37,730 nt of DNA, taken from positions 1-37,730 of the forward strand of contig CAMAWC010000036.1 of NCBI GenBank assembly GCA_945861875.1, read 5' to 3'. Positions 15,340-22,850 of the stretch are shown here, in pieces. Both the position numbers and the translations under genes were made by a program. The notes beneath the pieces are model-generated. The model worked only from the letters and a program-made list of their open reading frames with translations, was not told the origin of the DNA and ran no database searches. The stretch comes from Bordetella parapertussis. GTDB taxonomy: Bacteria > Pseudomonadota > Gammaproteobacteria > Burkholderiales > SG8-39. Position 1 is the stretch's first letter. Every line of letters begins with the position of its first letter.

Positions 15340-16350
15340 TTATCCCAGTTTTACCAGCTGCTTGCCGAGATTCTCGCCTTTTAACAGGCCGATAAAGGCA
15401 CGCGGCGCACCGGCAAGTCCTTGCGCCACGGTTTCGCGATATTTTATTTTGCCGTCGGCCAGCCAGCCCGAGAGCTCGCGCTGCGCCTGCGGCCACAGGT
15501 CGAGGCGGTCAAAGCAGATAAAGCCCTGCAGGCGGATGCGGTTGACGAGGAAGGAGCGGAATTGCTTTACGCCATAGGCCTCGGTCGCGCTGTATTGTGA
15601 AATGAGTCCGCACAAGGGAATGCGCGAAAAGGCATTCATGTTGGGCAGCACCGCGTCTAGCACTTCACCGCCGACGTTATCAAAATAGACATCTATGCCC
15701 CTGTTCTTACCATCAGGCACCGCGGCCTTGAGATCGGCGGCGAGACTGCCGGCCTTGTAATCAACACAGGCGTCAAAGCCGAGGTCCTCGACGACATGGC
15801 GGCACTTGGCCGCGCCACCGGCGATGCCCACCGCGCGACAGCCCTTGAGCTTGGCCAGCTGCCCCACCACCGAACCTACGGCGCCCGACGCGGCCGATAC
15901 CACCACGGTCTCGCCGGCCTTGGGTTGGCCGATGTCGAGCAGTCCTATCCAGGCGGTGATGCCGGGCATGCCCAGCACACCGAGATAAGCCGACAGCGGC
16001 GCGACCGGATGGTCTATTTTCATCAGGCCGGTGCCGTCGGAGAGGCCGAACTGCTGCCAGCCAAGCGCGCCCACCACCTTGTCGCCGGGCTTGAATTGGG
16101 CGTTGTGCGAGGCGATCACTTCACCGGCGGTGCCGCCGACCATGACTTCGCCGATGTCCACCGACTTGGCGTAGGACTTGGCGTCGCTCATACGCCCGCG
16201 CATGTACGGATCGAGCGACAGCCAGTCGTTACGCACCAGCAGCTGGCCCCCGGCCGGCACCGGCATGGGTGATTCGACCAGGCGGAAATTATCCTCCGTC
16301 ACCGCGCCCGCGGGACGGCTGGCAAGCAGAACCTGCAGATTGGTGCTCAT
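15340..16350 (-). CDS. CurA-like NADPH-dependent enone/double-bond reductase (MDR family)
   Basis: A 336-residue zinc-independent medium-chain reductase. The N-terminal domain has PSLDPYMRGRM-type sequence (WLSLDPYMRGRM at 43-54), a hallmark of CurA and leukotriene B4 12-hydroxydehydrogenase-like enzymes. GMPGITAWIGL and VVVSAASGAVGSVVGQLAKL form the nucleotide-binding fold, and VYFDNVGGEVLDAVL follows. No structural zinc cysteines are present. The expected reaction is NADPH-dependent reduction of alpha,beta-unsaturated carbonyls. It heads a run with the RDD and GST genes, which could make a small electrophile-detoxification set. The true substrate is unknown. Confidence 0.88.
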   Translation of the reverse strand: MSTNLQVLLASRPAGAVTEDNFRLVESPMPVPAGGQLLVRNDWLSLDPYMRGRMSDAKSYAKSVDIGEVMVGGTAGEVIASHNAQFKPGDKVVGALGWQQFGLSDGTGLMKIDHPVAPLSAYLGVLGMPGITAWIGLLDIGQPKAGETVVVSAASGAVGSVVGQLAKLKGCRAVGIAGGAAKCRHVVEDLGFDACVDYKAGSLAADLKAAVPDGKNRGIDVYFDNVGGEVLDAVLPNMNAFSRIPLCGLISQYSATEAYGVKQFRSFLVNRIRLQGFICFDRLDLWPQAQRELSGWLADGKIKYRETVAQGLAGAPRAFIGLLKGENLGKQLVKLG

Positions 16351-16401
16351 AGACCTTGAATCCTGATTGACTCGCCAGGGGAGGCATTAAATAAATCCGT
16401 C

Positions 16402-16421
16402 ATTCCCGCGAAAGCGGGAAT
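16402..16421. repeat. REP-like palindrome, GAAA loop
   Basis: ATTCCCGC and GCGGGAAT form a perfect 8-bp stem around a GAAA tetraloop. It pairs in inverted orientation with the copy at 16462-16481. Confidence 0.8.
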
Positions 16422-16461
16422 CCACCTTGACCTAAGACGTGGCTTCATCAGGTGAAAATGG

Positions 16462-16481
16462 GTTCCCGCTTTCGCGGGAAC
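16462..16481. repeat. REP-like palindrome, inverted copy
   Basis: GTTCCCGC and GCGGGAAC form a perfect 8-bp stem around TTTC, the complement of the GAAA loop of the copy at 16402-16421. The pair forms an inverted doublet about 40 bases apart between two same-strand genes, the arrangement of REP/BIME elements. Such doublets may also end or stabilise the acyl-CoA dehydrogenase transcript. Confidence 0.8.
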
Positions 16482-16510
16482 GACGACGTATCGGCGTATG
16501 CAGGAATATT

Positions 16511-17680
16511 TCAATTGGTATTGAGCGAAGCTGCTGCAAAGCGTTCAAGATGATGATCGGCATCGCCGAGCATGAAATCGAGCATGACCAGGCGCTTGGC
16601 GTAATGGCTCGCGGCCATTTCGTTGGTCACGCCCATGCCGCCGTGCAGTTGTATGGCCTCTTCGGCGACGCGGCGCGCGGCGCGGCCGATATAGGCCTTG
16701 GCCGCCGTCGCGGCATGGTGGCTCAAGGCCGCGTCGCCACCATTCGTACCGGAAGCACGCATCGCCGCCAGATAGGCGAGCGACTTGGACTGTTCGGCGT
16801 GGATCATCATGTCGACGGCGCGGTGCTGCAACGCCTGGAAGCGGCCGATGGGCTGGCCGAACTGCTGCCGCGTCTTGAGGTATTCGAGCGTCGCGGCGTT
16901 GAGGCTTTCCATCAGTCCAACGCCTTCGGCACACAAGGCGGCAAGGCCGAGGTCGCAGACCTGTTCGATCAGCGCATGCGCACTGCCGACCGCACCAAGC
17001 ATTGCCCCGGCGCCGACCTTCACTGCCTTGAGCGTGACTTCCGCGGCACGCAAGCCGTCGATGGTGCGGTAATCGCGCACCGTAACGCCGGCCGCATTTC
17101 TATCGATGACAAACAGGCTGATGCCCCCAGCGTCACGCACACCACCCGCAGTGCGCGCCGATACAACCAGGCTGTCGGCCTGCGCCCCGAAGAGCACCAC
17201 CGCTTTTGCGCCGTCGATGACATAGGTCTGGTCGACGTCACCCCGGCCAACCGGCTTCGCCGTGGTGCCGACGTGGGCGAGGTCGTAGCGCGCCGCCGCC
17301 TCGCCGTGCGCCCAGGCATAGATGCGTTCGCCGCCAGCGATGGCCGGCAGCCATTGTTCTTTTTGCGCGGCGCTGCCGCCAAGCCGGATGGCATTGCCCG
17401 CCATCACCACCGTGGACCAATAAGGCTCGATCACCAGACCGCGGCCCAGCGCCTGCATCACCAACAATGTATCCACCGGCGTGCCGTCAAAGCCACCGTG
17501 CTCTTCGGCAAAAGGCAGGCCGAGCAGGCCCATGTCGGCAAAGGCCGCCCAGACTTCGCGGCTGAAGCCTTCGCCCGAGGCCTGGATGGCGCGGCGTTTC
17601 TCGAAGCCGTACTCGCGCTCGATGTATTTGGCGAGCGATTCGCCAAGCATTTGCTGCTCTTCGTTAAAGGAGAAGTCCAT
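16511..17680 (-). CDS. pimD: Acyl-CoA dehydrogenase, PimD-like small subunit
   Basis: A 389-residue flavoprotein of the acyl-CoA dehydrogenase superfamily. The helical N-terminal domain (MDFSFNEEQQMLGESLAKYI) is followed by the beta domain and a C-terminal helical domain ending in AIQLHGGMGVTNEMAASHYA. The QLHGG-G-T-E stretch is where many family members carry the catalytic Glu. It differs clearly from its upstream neighbour and matches the small subunit of two-component enzymes such as pimeloyl-CoA dehydrogenase. The ATG is separated by one base from the stop of the large-subunit gene, arguing for an alpha-beta complex. Dicarboxylic or other bulky acyl-CoA substrates are typical for such pairs; the actual one is not known. 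Confidence 0.82.
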   Translation of the reverse strand: MDFSFNEEQQMLGESLAKYIEREYGFEKRRAIQASGEGFSREVWAAFADMGLLGLPFAEEHGGFDGTPVDTLLVMQALGRGLVIEPYWSTVVMAGNAIRLGGSAAQKEQWLPAIAGGERIYAWAHGEAAARYDLAHVGTTAKPVGRGDVDQTYVIDGAKAVVLFGAQADSLVVSARTAGGVRDAGGISLFVIDRNAAGVTVRDYRTIDGLRAAEVTLKAVKVGAGAMLGAVGSAHALIEQVCDLGLAALCAEGVGLMESLNAATLEYLKTRQQFGQPIGRFQALQHRAVDMMIHAEQSKSLAYLAAMRASGTNGGDAALSHHAATAAKAYIGRAARRVAEEAIQLHGGMGVTNEMAASHYAKRLVMLDFMLGDADHHLERFAAASLNTN

Positions 17681-17681
17681 G

Positions 17682-18869
17682 TCAGAGCCCCAGCACCAGT
17701 TGCGCAATGATGTTGCGCTGAACTTCGTTCGAGCCGCCGTAAATGGTGGTCTTGCGCATGTTGAAGTAGCGCGCCGCCAGCGGCGCGGCGTAGTCGGGTC
17801 CCACGGCGACCGCCCCCTCCTCGGGCACGAACGGCTGGGCATAGGGGCCGAGGGCTTCCATCATCAGCGCGGTCAGCGTCTGCTGGATTTCGGTGCCCTT
17901 GATTTTTAGTATGGATGACTCGGCGCCGGGCGCCTTGCCGCGCGCCGCGAGCACGCGCATCACCGTCACCTCAAGGGCCATCAATTCGATCTCGAGCAGG
18001 GCGATTTTTGCCGCGAACGCGGGGTTTTCTATCAGCGGCCGGCCATCCTGCATTTCGCTGCGGGCGATGGCCTTCAAGGTGGCGAGCTCGCGCTTGGAGG
18101 CGCCGACGCCGGCGATGTTGGTGCGCTCGTGCCCGAGCAGGAACTTGGCGTAAGTCCAGCCCTTGCCCTCCTCGCCGACAAGGTTTTTCGCCGGCACCCT
18201 GACATTGTCAAAAAACACCTCGTTCACCTCGTGGCCCTCGTCGAGCATGATGATGGGCCGTACGCTGACGCCAGGCGCATGCATGTCGATGAGCAAAAAG
18301 GAAATGCCCTCCTGCTTGCGCCCCTCGGTGGAGGTGCGCACCAGGCAAAAAATCATGTCGGCATGCTGCGCCAGCGTGGTCCAGGTTTTCTGGCCGCTGA
18401 CGACGTACTCGGCGCCCTCCCCTTCCCCGTCACGCAGGGCGCGCATTTTCAGGCTGGCAAGGTCCGAACCCGAGCCCGGCTCCGAGTAGCCCTGGCACCA
18501 CCAGTCCTTGTTTTCGCGAATACGCGTGAGGTAATGCTCTTTTTGCCAGGGACTGCCAAAGGCCATGATCACCGGCGCGACCATGTTGAGCCCGAAGGGG
18601 ATCAGCCGCGGCGCGCCGGCGGCGGCGGCCTCTTCATCAAAAATATGCACCTGCACCGGCGTCCAGCCGCAACCGCCGAATTCGCGCGGCCAGTGCCCGG
18701 CCAGCCAGCCCTTGGCGGCGAGAATGTCCTGCCAGCGCACCTGGTCCTCTTTTGAAAGATGGCGGTGGTCGAGCACCTTGCGGGCGATGTCGGCGGGTAC
18801 GCTGGCGCGCACAAAGGCGCGCACCTCGTCGCGAAAAGCCGTTTCCTCTGCGCTAAAGTCAAGATTCAT
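17682..18869 (-). CDS. pimC: Acyl-CoA dehydrogenase, PimC-like large subunit
   Basis: A 395-residue acyl-CoA dehydrogenase. Key stretches are HLSKEDQVRWQDILAAKGW, WWCQGYSEPGSGSDLASLK for FAD and acyl-CoA binding, GQKTWTTLAQHAD, and FLLGHERTNIAGVG. The C-terminal YGGSNEVQRNIIAQLVLGL contains the Glu that is catalytic in short- and medium-chain enzymes. The closest remembered relative is the pimeloyl-CoA dehydrogenase large subunit. The ATG at 18869 is preferred over an ATG four codons upstream, giving the conserved MNLDFS start. It is transcribed with the PimD-like gene and divergently from a quinone-oxidoreductase-like gene; the 147-base gap holds three direct repeats that may be regulatory. 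Confidence 0.86.
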   Translation of the reverse strand: MNLDFSAEETAFRDEVRAFVRASVPADIARKVLDHRHLSKEDQVRWQDILAAKGWLAGHWPREFGGCGWTPVQVHIFDEEAAAAGAPRLIPFGLNMVAPVIMAFGSPWQKEHYLTRIRENKDWWCQGYSEPGSGSDLASLKMRALRDGEGEGAEYVVSGQKTWTTLAQHADMIFCLVRTSTEGRKQEGISFLLIDMHAPGVSVRPIIMLDEGHEVNEVFFDNVRVPAKNLVGEEGKGWTYAKFLLGHERTNIAGVGASKRELATLKAIARSEMQDGRPLIENPAFAAKIALLEIELMALEVTVMRVLAARGKAPGAESSILKIKGTEIQQTLTALMMEALGPYAQPFVPEEGAVAVGPDYAAPLAARYFNMRKTTIYGGSNEVQRNIIAQLVLGL

Positions 18870-18892
18870 GGTTTTGTTCAAGCTCTATTGGC

Positions 18893-18930
18893 GGGACGAA
18901 TAACAGGGACGAATAACGGGGACAAATACC
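18893..18930. repeat. Three 13-bp direct repeats in a divergent promoter region
   Basis: GGGACGAATAACA, GGGACGAATAACG and the imperfect GGGACAAATACC follow one another without gaps. They lie between the divergent acyl-CoA dehydrogenase (start 18869) and quinone-oxidoreductase (start 19017) genes, a position suited to a regulator-binding or slipped-repeat site. Confidence 0.7.
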
Positions 18931-19016
18931 CGCAAGTGATGGTAGCGGCTGGCCGAAAACCGGGCAAGCTGCGTTATTATCAGCGCACCATATTAGACGC
19001 AAAATCAGGAGCGCAT

Positions 19017-19991
19017 TTGAAAGCGGTTTTATGCAAACAATACGGACCGCCGGAGGGCCTGGTGGTCGAAAACGTCCCCTCGCCGCAACCGGGCAAGGGC
19101 CAAGTGGTGGTGAGCGTGCGCGCCTGCGGCGTGAACTTCCCCGATACGCTGATCATCCAGGGCAAATACCAGTTCAAGCCCGACCTGCCGTTTTCACCGG
19201 GCAGCGAAATGGCCGGCCTGGTGAAGCAGGTCGGCGAAGGAGTGAGCGGGGTCAAGCCCGGCGACGCGGTTTCGGCCGGAACCCTGTGGGGCGCCTATGC
19301 CGAGGAGGTGGTGGTCAATGCCGACCGCCTTGCGCCGCTGCCCGATGGCATGGACTTCAATGTCGCCGCCGGCATCACCGTCACCTACGGCACCACCTAC
19401 CACGCGCTGAAGGACCGCGCCAATCTCAAGCCGGGCGAGACGCTGCTGGTGCTGGGCGCGGCCGGCGGCGTCGGGCTCGCGGCGGTTGAACTCGGGAAAC
19501 TGATGGGCGCGCGCGTCATCGCCGCGGCCTCGACCGACGACAAGCTCGCCACCTGCAAGCGTTTTGGCGCCGACGCGCTGATCAATTACAGCAGGGATGA
19601 CTTGCGCGACTCGATCAAGACGCTCACCGCCGGACGCGGCGTCGACGTGGTCTACGACCCGGTCGGCGGCCATTACGCCGAGCCGGCGGTGCGCGGCATG
19701 GCCTGGGGCGGCCGCTACCTGGTGGTGGGGTTTGCCGCGGGGGAAATCCCGCGTATCCCGCTCAACCTGACCCTGCTAAAGGGTTGCGCCATTGTCGGCG
19801 TGTTCTGGGGCGAGTTCGCGCGGCGCGACCCGCAGGCGCATCGCAATAACATGACCGAAATCTACGGCTGGGTGATCGCCGGCAGGCTCAAGCCGCTGGT
19901 CTCGGCCACCTACCCGCTCGCCCGCGCCGCCGACGCCCTCATCGACCTCTTGGCGCGCAAAGTCCAGGGCAAGGCCATCCTGGTGGTGTGA
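19017..19991 (+). CDS. NADPH:quinone oxidoreductase-like MDR protein
   Basis: A 324-residue zinc-independent medium-chain reductase of the quinone-oxidoreductase group. ACGVNFPDTLIIQGKYQ and FSPGSEMAGLV are the N-terminal hallmarks. LVLGAAGGVGLAAVELGKL is the Rossmann motif, and DVVYDPVGGHYAEPAVR follows. The start is a TTG with CAGGAG 6 bases upstream; the frame is open further upstream, but the conserved LKAVLCKQYG start fits the TTG. The gene is divergent from the acyl-CoA dehydrogenase pair and is often found beside such genes, so it may share their regulation. Catalysis of a one- or two-electron reduction of quinones or enoyl-type substrates is a family-based inference. Confidence 0.87.
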   Translation: MKAVLCKQYGPPEGLVVENVPSPQPGKGQVVVSVRACGVNFPDTLIIQGKYQFKPDLPFSPGSEMAGLVKQVGEGVSGVKPGDAVSAGTLWGAYAEEVVVNADRLAPLPDGMDFNVAAGITVTYGTTYHALKDRANLKPGETLLVLGAAGGVGLAAVELGKLMGARVIAAASTDDKLATCKRFGADALINYSRDDLRDSIKTLTAGRGVDVVYDPVGGHYAEPAVRGMAWGGRYLVVGFAAGEIPRIPLNLTLLKGCAIVGVFWGEFARRDPQAHRNNMTEIYGWVIAGRLKPLVSATYPLARAADALIDLLARKVQGKAILVV

Positions 19992-19994
19992 GCC

Positions 19995-20015
19995 GGCGGG
20001 CGTTCGCCGTCCGCC
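19995..20015. terminator. Hairpin between convergent genes
   Basis: GGCGGGCG and CCGTCCGCC-type sequence form an 8-bp stem (one G-T pair) around TTCGC, immediately after the quinone-oxidoreductase stop and before the convergent lysozyme-inhibitor stop. There is no T-run, so termination is only plausible. Confidence 0.35.
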
Positions 20016-20024
20016 ACTACGGAA

Positions 20025-20399
20025 TCAACCCGTCGCCTCGCCGGTCCTGCAGTTAGCGTGGGTGAGCGCCTGGCCATCGCGCAGGTTCGCCTCGTTGCCC
20101 TTGGTCTCCAGCGTCGCCACGCCGTTGCTGTAGCGCGCACCCGAGGCCGAGATCACCGGTTCGAGGCGGAATTCGCGATCGGGCAGGATCACCCAGGCCG
20201 CCTTGCCGTTGTCGATATAGCGCACATAGAGCTTGCGGCCGCTGTCGCAATCGTAGGCGGTCGCATTTGCAGGAACGCGCGGCCGGGCTGGGTTGCCGCT
20301 GCTGCCGAAGGGCCAGACACTGGGCATGCTACTGCAACCGGCCAGCAATGCGCATAGCGCCACGGCGCAAACAACGCTACTCCGATACGGATGGTTCAT
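20025..20399 (-). CDS. mliC: MliC-type lysozyme inhibitor lipoprotein
   Basis: A 124-residue lipoprotein. The signal peptide ends in the lipobox LLAGC (Cys22), followed by a short linker and the MliC/PliC fold. That fold shows ATAYDCDSGRKLYVRYID, a central AAWVILPDREFRLEP, the SGARYSNGVATLETKGNEA strand pair, and a C-terminal Cys in THANC likely paired with the Cys of YDCDSG. MliC proteins sit in the envelope and insert a loop into the active site of c-type lysozyme. The protein is slightly longer than E. coli MliC because of the linker. It stands alone, convergent with the reductase and upstream of the shikimate block in map order. Confidence 0.82.
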   Translation of the reverse strand: MNHPYRSSVVCAVALCALLAGCSSMPSVWPFGSSGNPARPRVPANATAYDCDSGRKLYVRYIDNGKAAWVILPDREFRLEPVISASGARYSNGVATLETKGNEANLRDGQALTHANCRTGEATG

Positions 20400-20477
20400 G
20401 GTGCTCTCCTGTTACGCGCCCGGCGCCAAAGCGTAGTTCGCGCCGACAAACCAGCGCCGATTATAAGTCCAGCCCGT

Positions 20478-21359
20478 TCAGGCCGCGCCGGCGCCCACCA
20501 GCGCATTGAAGTCGCGCAGCATGCGCGCTGCATCGGGCTCGAGCCCGGTGAACAGGCGGAAAGCATCGACCGCCTGGAACACCGCCATGCCGCCGCCATC
20601 GAGGGTGCGGCAACCGGCGTCCCGCGCCGCGCGCAGCAAGGCCGTCTCAAGCGGAAAATAGACTATTTCGGCAACCCAGTGCGCCGGGCGCAACAGCGCA
20701 GCCGGTAGCGGCAGTCCCGGGTAGGCGGCCATGCCGGTGGGCGTGGCATGAATCAGGCCGTCGGCCGCGGCCATGGCGGCGGGCAGGTCGTGACCGGCTG
20801 TCACCCGCCCCGGCCCGAACAAGGCGGCAAGGCTTGCGGCAAGCTTCGCGGCGCGGCCGCCGTCGGTGTCAAACAGCGCGAGTTGTGCGGCACCCATTTT
20901 CAGCGCGGCATAGGCAACCGCCGCACCGGCGCCGCCGGCACCCAGTTGCACCACGCGAGCCAGCCCTGCCCCGTCAAGGCCGCGGGCAAAGGCCGCGGTA
21001 AAGCCCGACCAGTCGGTGTTGTGGCCGATGCGCCGCCCGTCGAGAAACAGCACTGTGTTGACCGCGCCAAGCGCACGCGCGTCATCGGACAATTCATGCA
21101 GCAGCGGGATTACCAGCTGCTTGCACGGGTGGGTGATGTTGAGGCCGCAAAAGCCCTCGCGCTCGGCCTTGTCCAGCAGTTGCGGCAGCGCGTCGGCGGT
21201 GAGGCCCAGTTGCTGCAAATCGATGAGCTTGTAAACATAGCCTCGCCCCTGCGCCGCGCCCTCGTGCTGGTGCATCGCCGGGGTCAGCGAGCGCTGTATG
21301 CCGGCGCCAATGAGGCCGACCAGAAAAGACTGCCGCGGCGGCTTCCCGGACACGGACAT
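20478..21359 (-). CDS. qsuD: NAD-type quinate/shikimate dehydrogenase (QsuD-like)
   Basis: A 293-residue AroE-fold enzyme oxidising shikimate and/or quinate at C3. The start FLVGLIGAGIQRSLTPAMH, the catalytic Lys in GLNITHPCKQ (K80), the Asp in GHNTDWSGF (D116) and the end AFRLFTGLEPDAARM closely follow Corynebacterium QsuD as I recall it. The second strand of the nucleotide fold ends ALFDTDGGRA (D164, D166). Acidic residues here favour NAD over NADP, in contrast to the NRT motif of the other AroE-like protein in this cluster. The ATG overlaps the last base of the livF stop (TGATG), so it is the final gene of the transporter operon. A catabolic role is therefore likely. Confidence 0.85.
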   Translation of the reverse strand: MSVSGKPPRQSFLVGLIGAGIQRSLTPAMHQHEGAAQGRGYVYKLIDLQQLGLTADALPQLLDKAEREGFCGLNITHPCKQLVIPLLHELSDDARALGAVNTVLFLDGRRIGHNTDWSGFTAAFARGLDGAGLARVVQLGAGGAGAAVAYAALKMGAAQLALFDTDGGRAAKLAASLAALFGPGRVTAGHDLPAAMAAADGLIHATPTGMAAYPGLPLPAALLRPAHWVAEIVYFPLETALLRAARDAGCRTLDGGGMAVFQAVDAFRLFTGLEPDAARMLRDFNALVGAGAA

Positions 21360-22105
21360 CAAGCCGCGGATCCCTGGCTGGCGGCGACGCCGCCGAGAAA
21401 CAGCCGGTTGAGGTCGGGGTCCTTGAGCAGTTCGCCGGCGGGGCGGTCAAGGGCCAGCCGGCCGAGTTCGAGCACCAGCGCGCGGTCGGCATAGCCAAGC
21501 GCCGAGCGCACATTCTGCTCGACCATCAACACCGTGGTCCCGGCCCCGGCGAGCGCGCGCAGCAGCAGGAACACGTCCTTGACGATGATGGGCGACAGGC
21601 CGATAGACGGCTCGTCGATGAGCAGCACGCGCGGCCGCAGCAGCAGGGCGCGGCCGATTTCGAGCTGTTTTTGCTCGCCACCGGAAAGCGTCGAGGCCTG
21701 GTTGTCGAGACGCTCGCGAATGCGCGGAAAGCGCGCGAGCACCTCTTCGATCCTCGGCGCGAGCTCGGCGCGCGGCAGCGTGATGCCGCCCAGTTCGAGG
21801 TTGTGCAGCACCGACAGCGAACCGAACAGGTTGCGACCCTGCGGCACGTAGGCAATGCCCTTGGCCAGCAGGTCGCGCTGCGACATGCCGTTGACGCAAA
21901 TACCCTCGAAGCGCACCTCGCCCGAGCGCGGCGTGAGCATGCCGAACAGCGTCTTGAGCACCGTCGATTTTCCCGCGCCGTTGGGGCCCACCAGCAGCGT
22001 GATCTCGGCCTTGCGCACGTCGAGCGTCAGCTCGTTGAGTATGGTCAGGCTGGGCGAATAGCCGGCCACAACCTTGTCGAATTCAATGATTTTTTCGATC
22101 GCCAT
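21359..22105 (-). CDS. livF: LIV-type ABC transporter ATPase (LivF)
   Basis: A 248-residue ATPase of a branched-chain-amino-acid-type (HAAT) importer. Walker A GPNGAGKS is at 40-47, the Q-loop at Q89, the signature SGGEQ at 141-145 and Walker B LLIDEP at 161-166. The switch His is replaced by Gln in VEQNVRSAL, as is normal for LivF. It starts one base after the livG stop and its stop overlaps the start of the QsuD-like gene. The transporter is embedded among shikimate-pathway dehydrogenases, so its cargo is more likely shikimate, quinate or a related hydroxyaromatic acid than leucine. Confidence 0.9.
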   Translation of the reverse strand: MAIEKIIEFDKVVAGYSPSLTILNELTLDVRKAEITLLVGPNGAGKSTVLKTLFGMLTPRSGEVRFEGICVNGMSQRDLLAKGIAYVPQGRNLFGSLSVLHNLELGGITLPRAELAPRIEEVLARFPRIRERLDNQASTLSGGEQKQLEIGRALLLRPRVLLIDEPSIGLSPIIVKDVFLLLRALAGAGTTVLMVEQNVRSALGYADRALVLELGRLALDRPAGELLKDPDLNRLFLGGVAASQGSAA

Positions 22106-22106
22106 G

Positions 22107-22850
22107 TCAGTTGCCCAAATAGGCGTCGAGCACGGCAGGGTCGGCCTGCACCGACTGCGGGCTGCCCTCGGCGAGGACGCGCCCCTCGACCATGCAAATG
22201 ACATGCGGGCAGAGCTTCATGACGAAATCCATGTTGTGCTCGATCACGACAAAGCTGCCGCCCTGGGTCTTGTTCAGTTCGAGCAGCAGTTCGCGCAATT
22301 GCTCCACCAGGCTGGGATTGACGCCGGCGCAGGGCTCGTCGAGCAGCACCAGGCGCGGCCGCGCCATGAAGGCCATGGCGATGTCGATCAACTTTTGCTG
22401 GCCGTAGGAGAGCGTGCCGGCCGGCAGCGCGGCCACGGGCTGCAGGCGGAACATTTCTATCATGCGATCCGCGCGCTCGCCGAGGCCGGCATCGGGCGGC
22501 GCAAACAGCCGGCCGGCGAGCGAACCCTGGAATTCCTGCGCCGCGGCGATCAGGTTGTCGCGCACCGATAACTTGACGAACACCTGCAGCGTCTGGAAGG
22601 TGCGGCCGACGCCGCGGCGCGACAGCTCCAGCGGCGACATGCCGGTGATGTCCTCGCCGCTCAGCGTGACGCGCCCCGAGGTCGGGCGGATCTGCCCGAG
22701 TATGCTGTTGAACAATGTCGTCTTGCCCGAGCCGTTGGGACCGATCACGCCGACGATCTCGCCCGGGTCGACGGCAAAACTGACGCCATCCACCGCGCGG
22801 ATCGCGCCGTAGGACTTGTGCACATCCATCACCTCGAGGAAGCCGCTCAC
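22107..22850 (-). CDS. livG: LIV-type ABC transporter ATPase (LivG)
   Basis: A 247-residue ATPase, partner of LivF. Walker A GPNGSGKT is at 37-44, the signature LSYGQQ at 147-152, Walker B LVLLDEP at 167-173, and the switch His in VIEHNMDFVM. GVGRTFQTLQVF is a LivG hallmark. Its start overlaps the livM stop by 4 bases (ATGA). It is expected to hydrolyse ATP at the inner face of the LivHM channel. Confidence 0.92.
   Translation of the reverse strand: MSGFLEVMDVHKSYGAIRAVDGVSFAVDPGEIVGVIGPNGSGKTTLFNSILGQIRPTSGRVTLSGEDITGMSPLELSRRGVGRTFQTLQVFVKLSVRDNLIAAAQEFQGSLAGRLFAPPDAGLGERADRMIEMFRLQPVAALPAGTLSYGQQKLIDIAMAFMARPRLVLLDEPCAGVNPSLVEQLRELLLELNKTQGGSFVVIEHNMDFVMKLCPHVICMVEGRVLAEGSPQSVQADPAVLDAYLGN

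Noticed and set aside
16439..17710. A 423-codon open frame on the + strand over the PimD-like gene
   Set aside because: Its translation is Arg/His/Asp-rich and has no family features, as expected for the shadow of a high-GC gene; the minus-strand acyl-CoA dehydrogenase is unambiguous.
18759..19016. N-terminal extension of the quinone-oxidoreductase-like gene
   Set aside because: The frame is open upstream, but it overlaps the divergent dehydrogenase gene and the direct repeats. The TTG at 19017 has a good CAGGAG site and the conserved family start.
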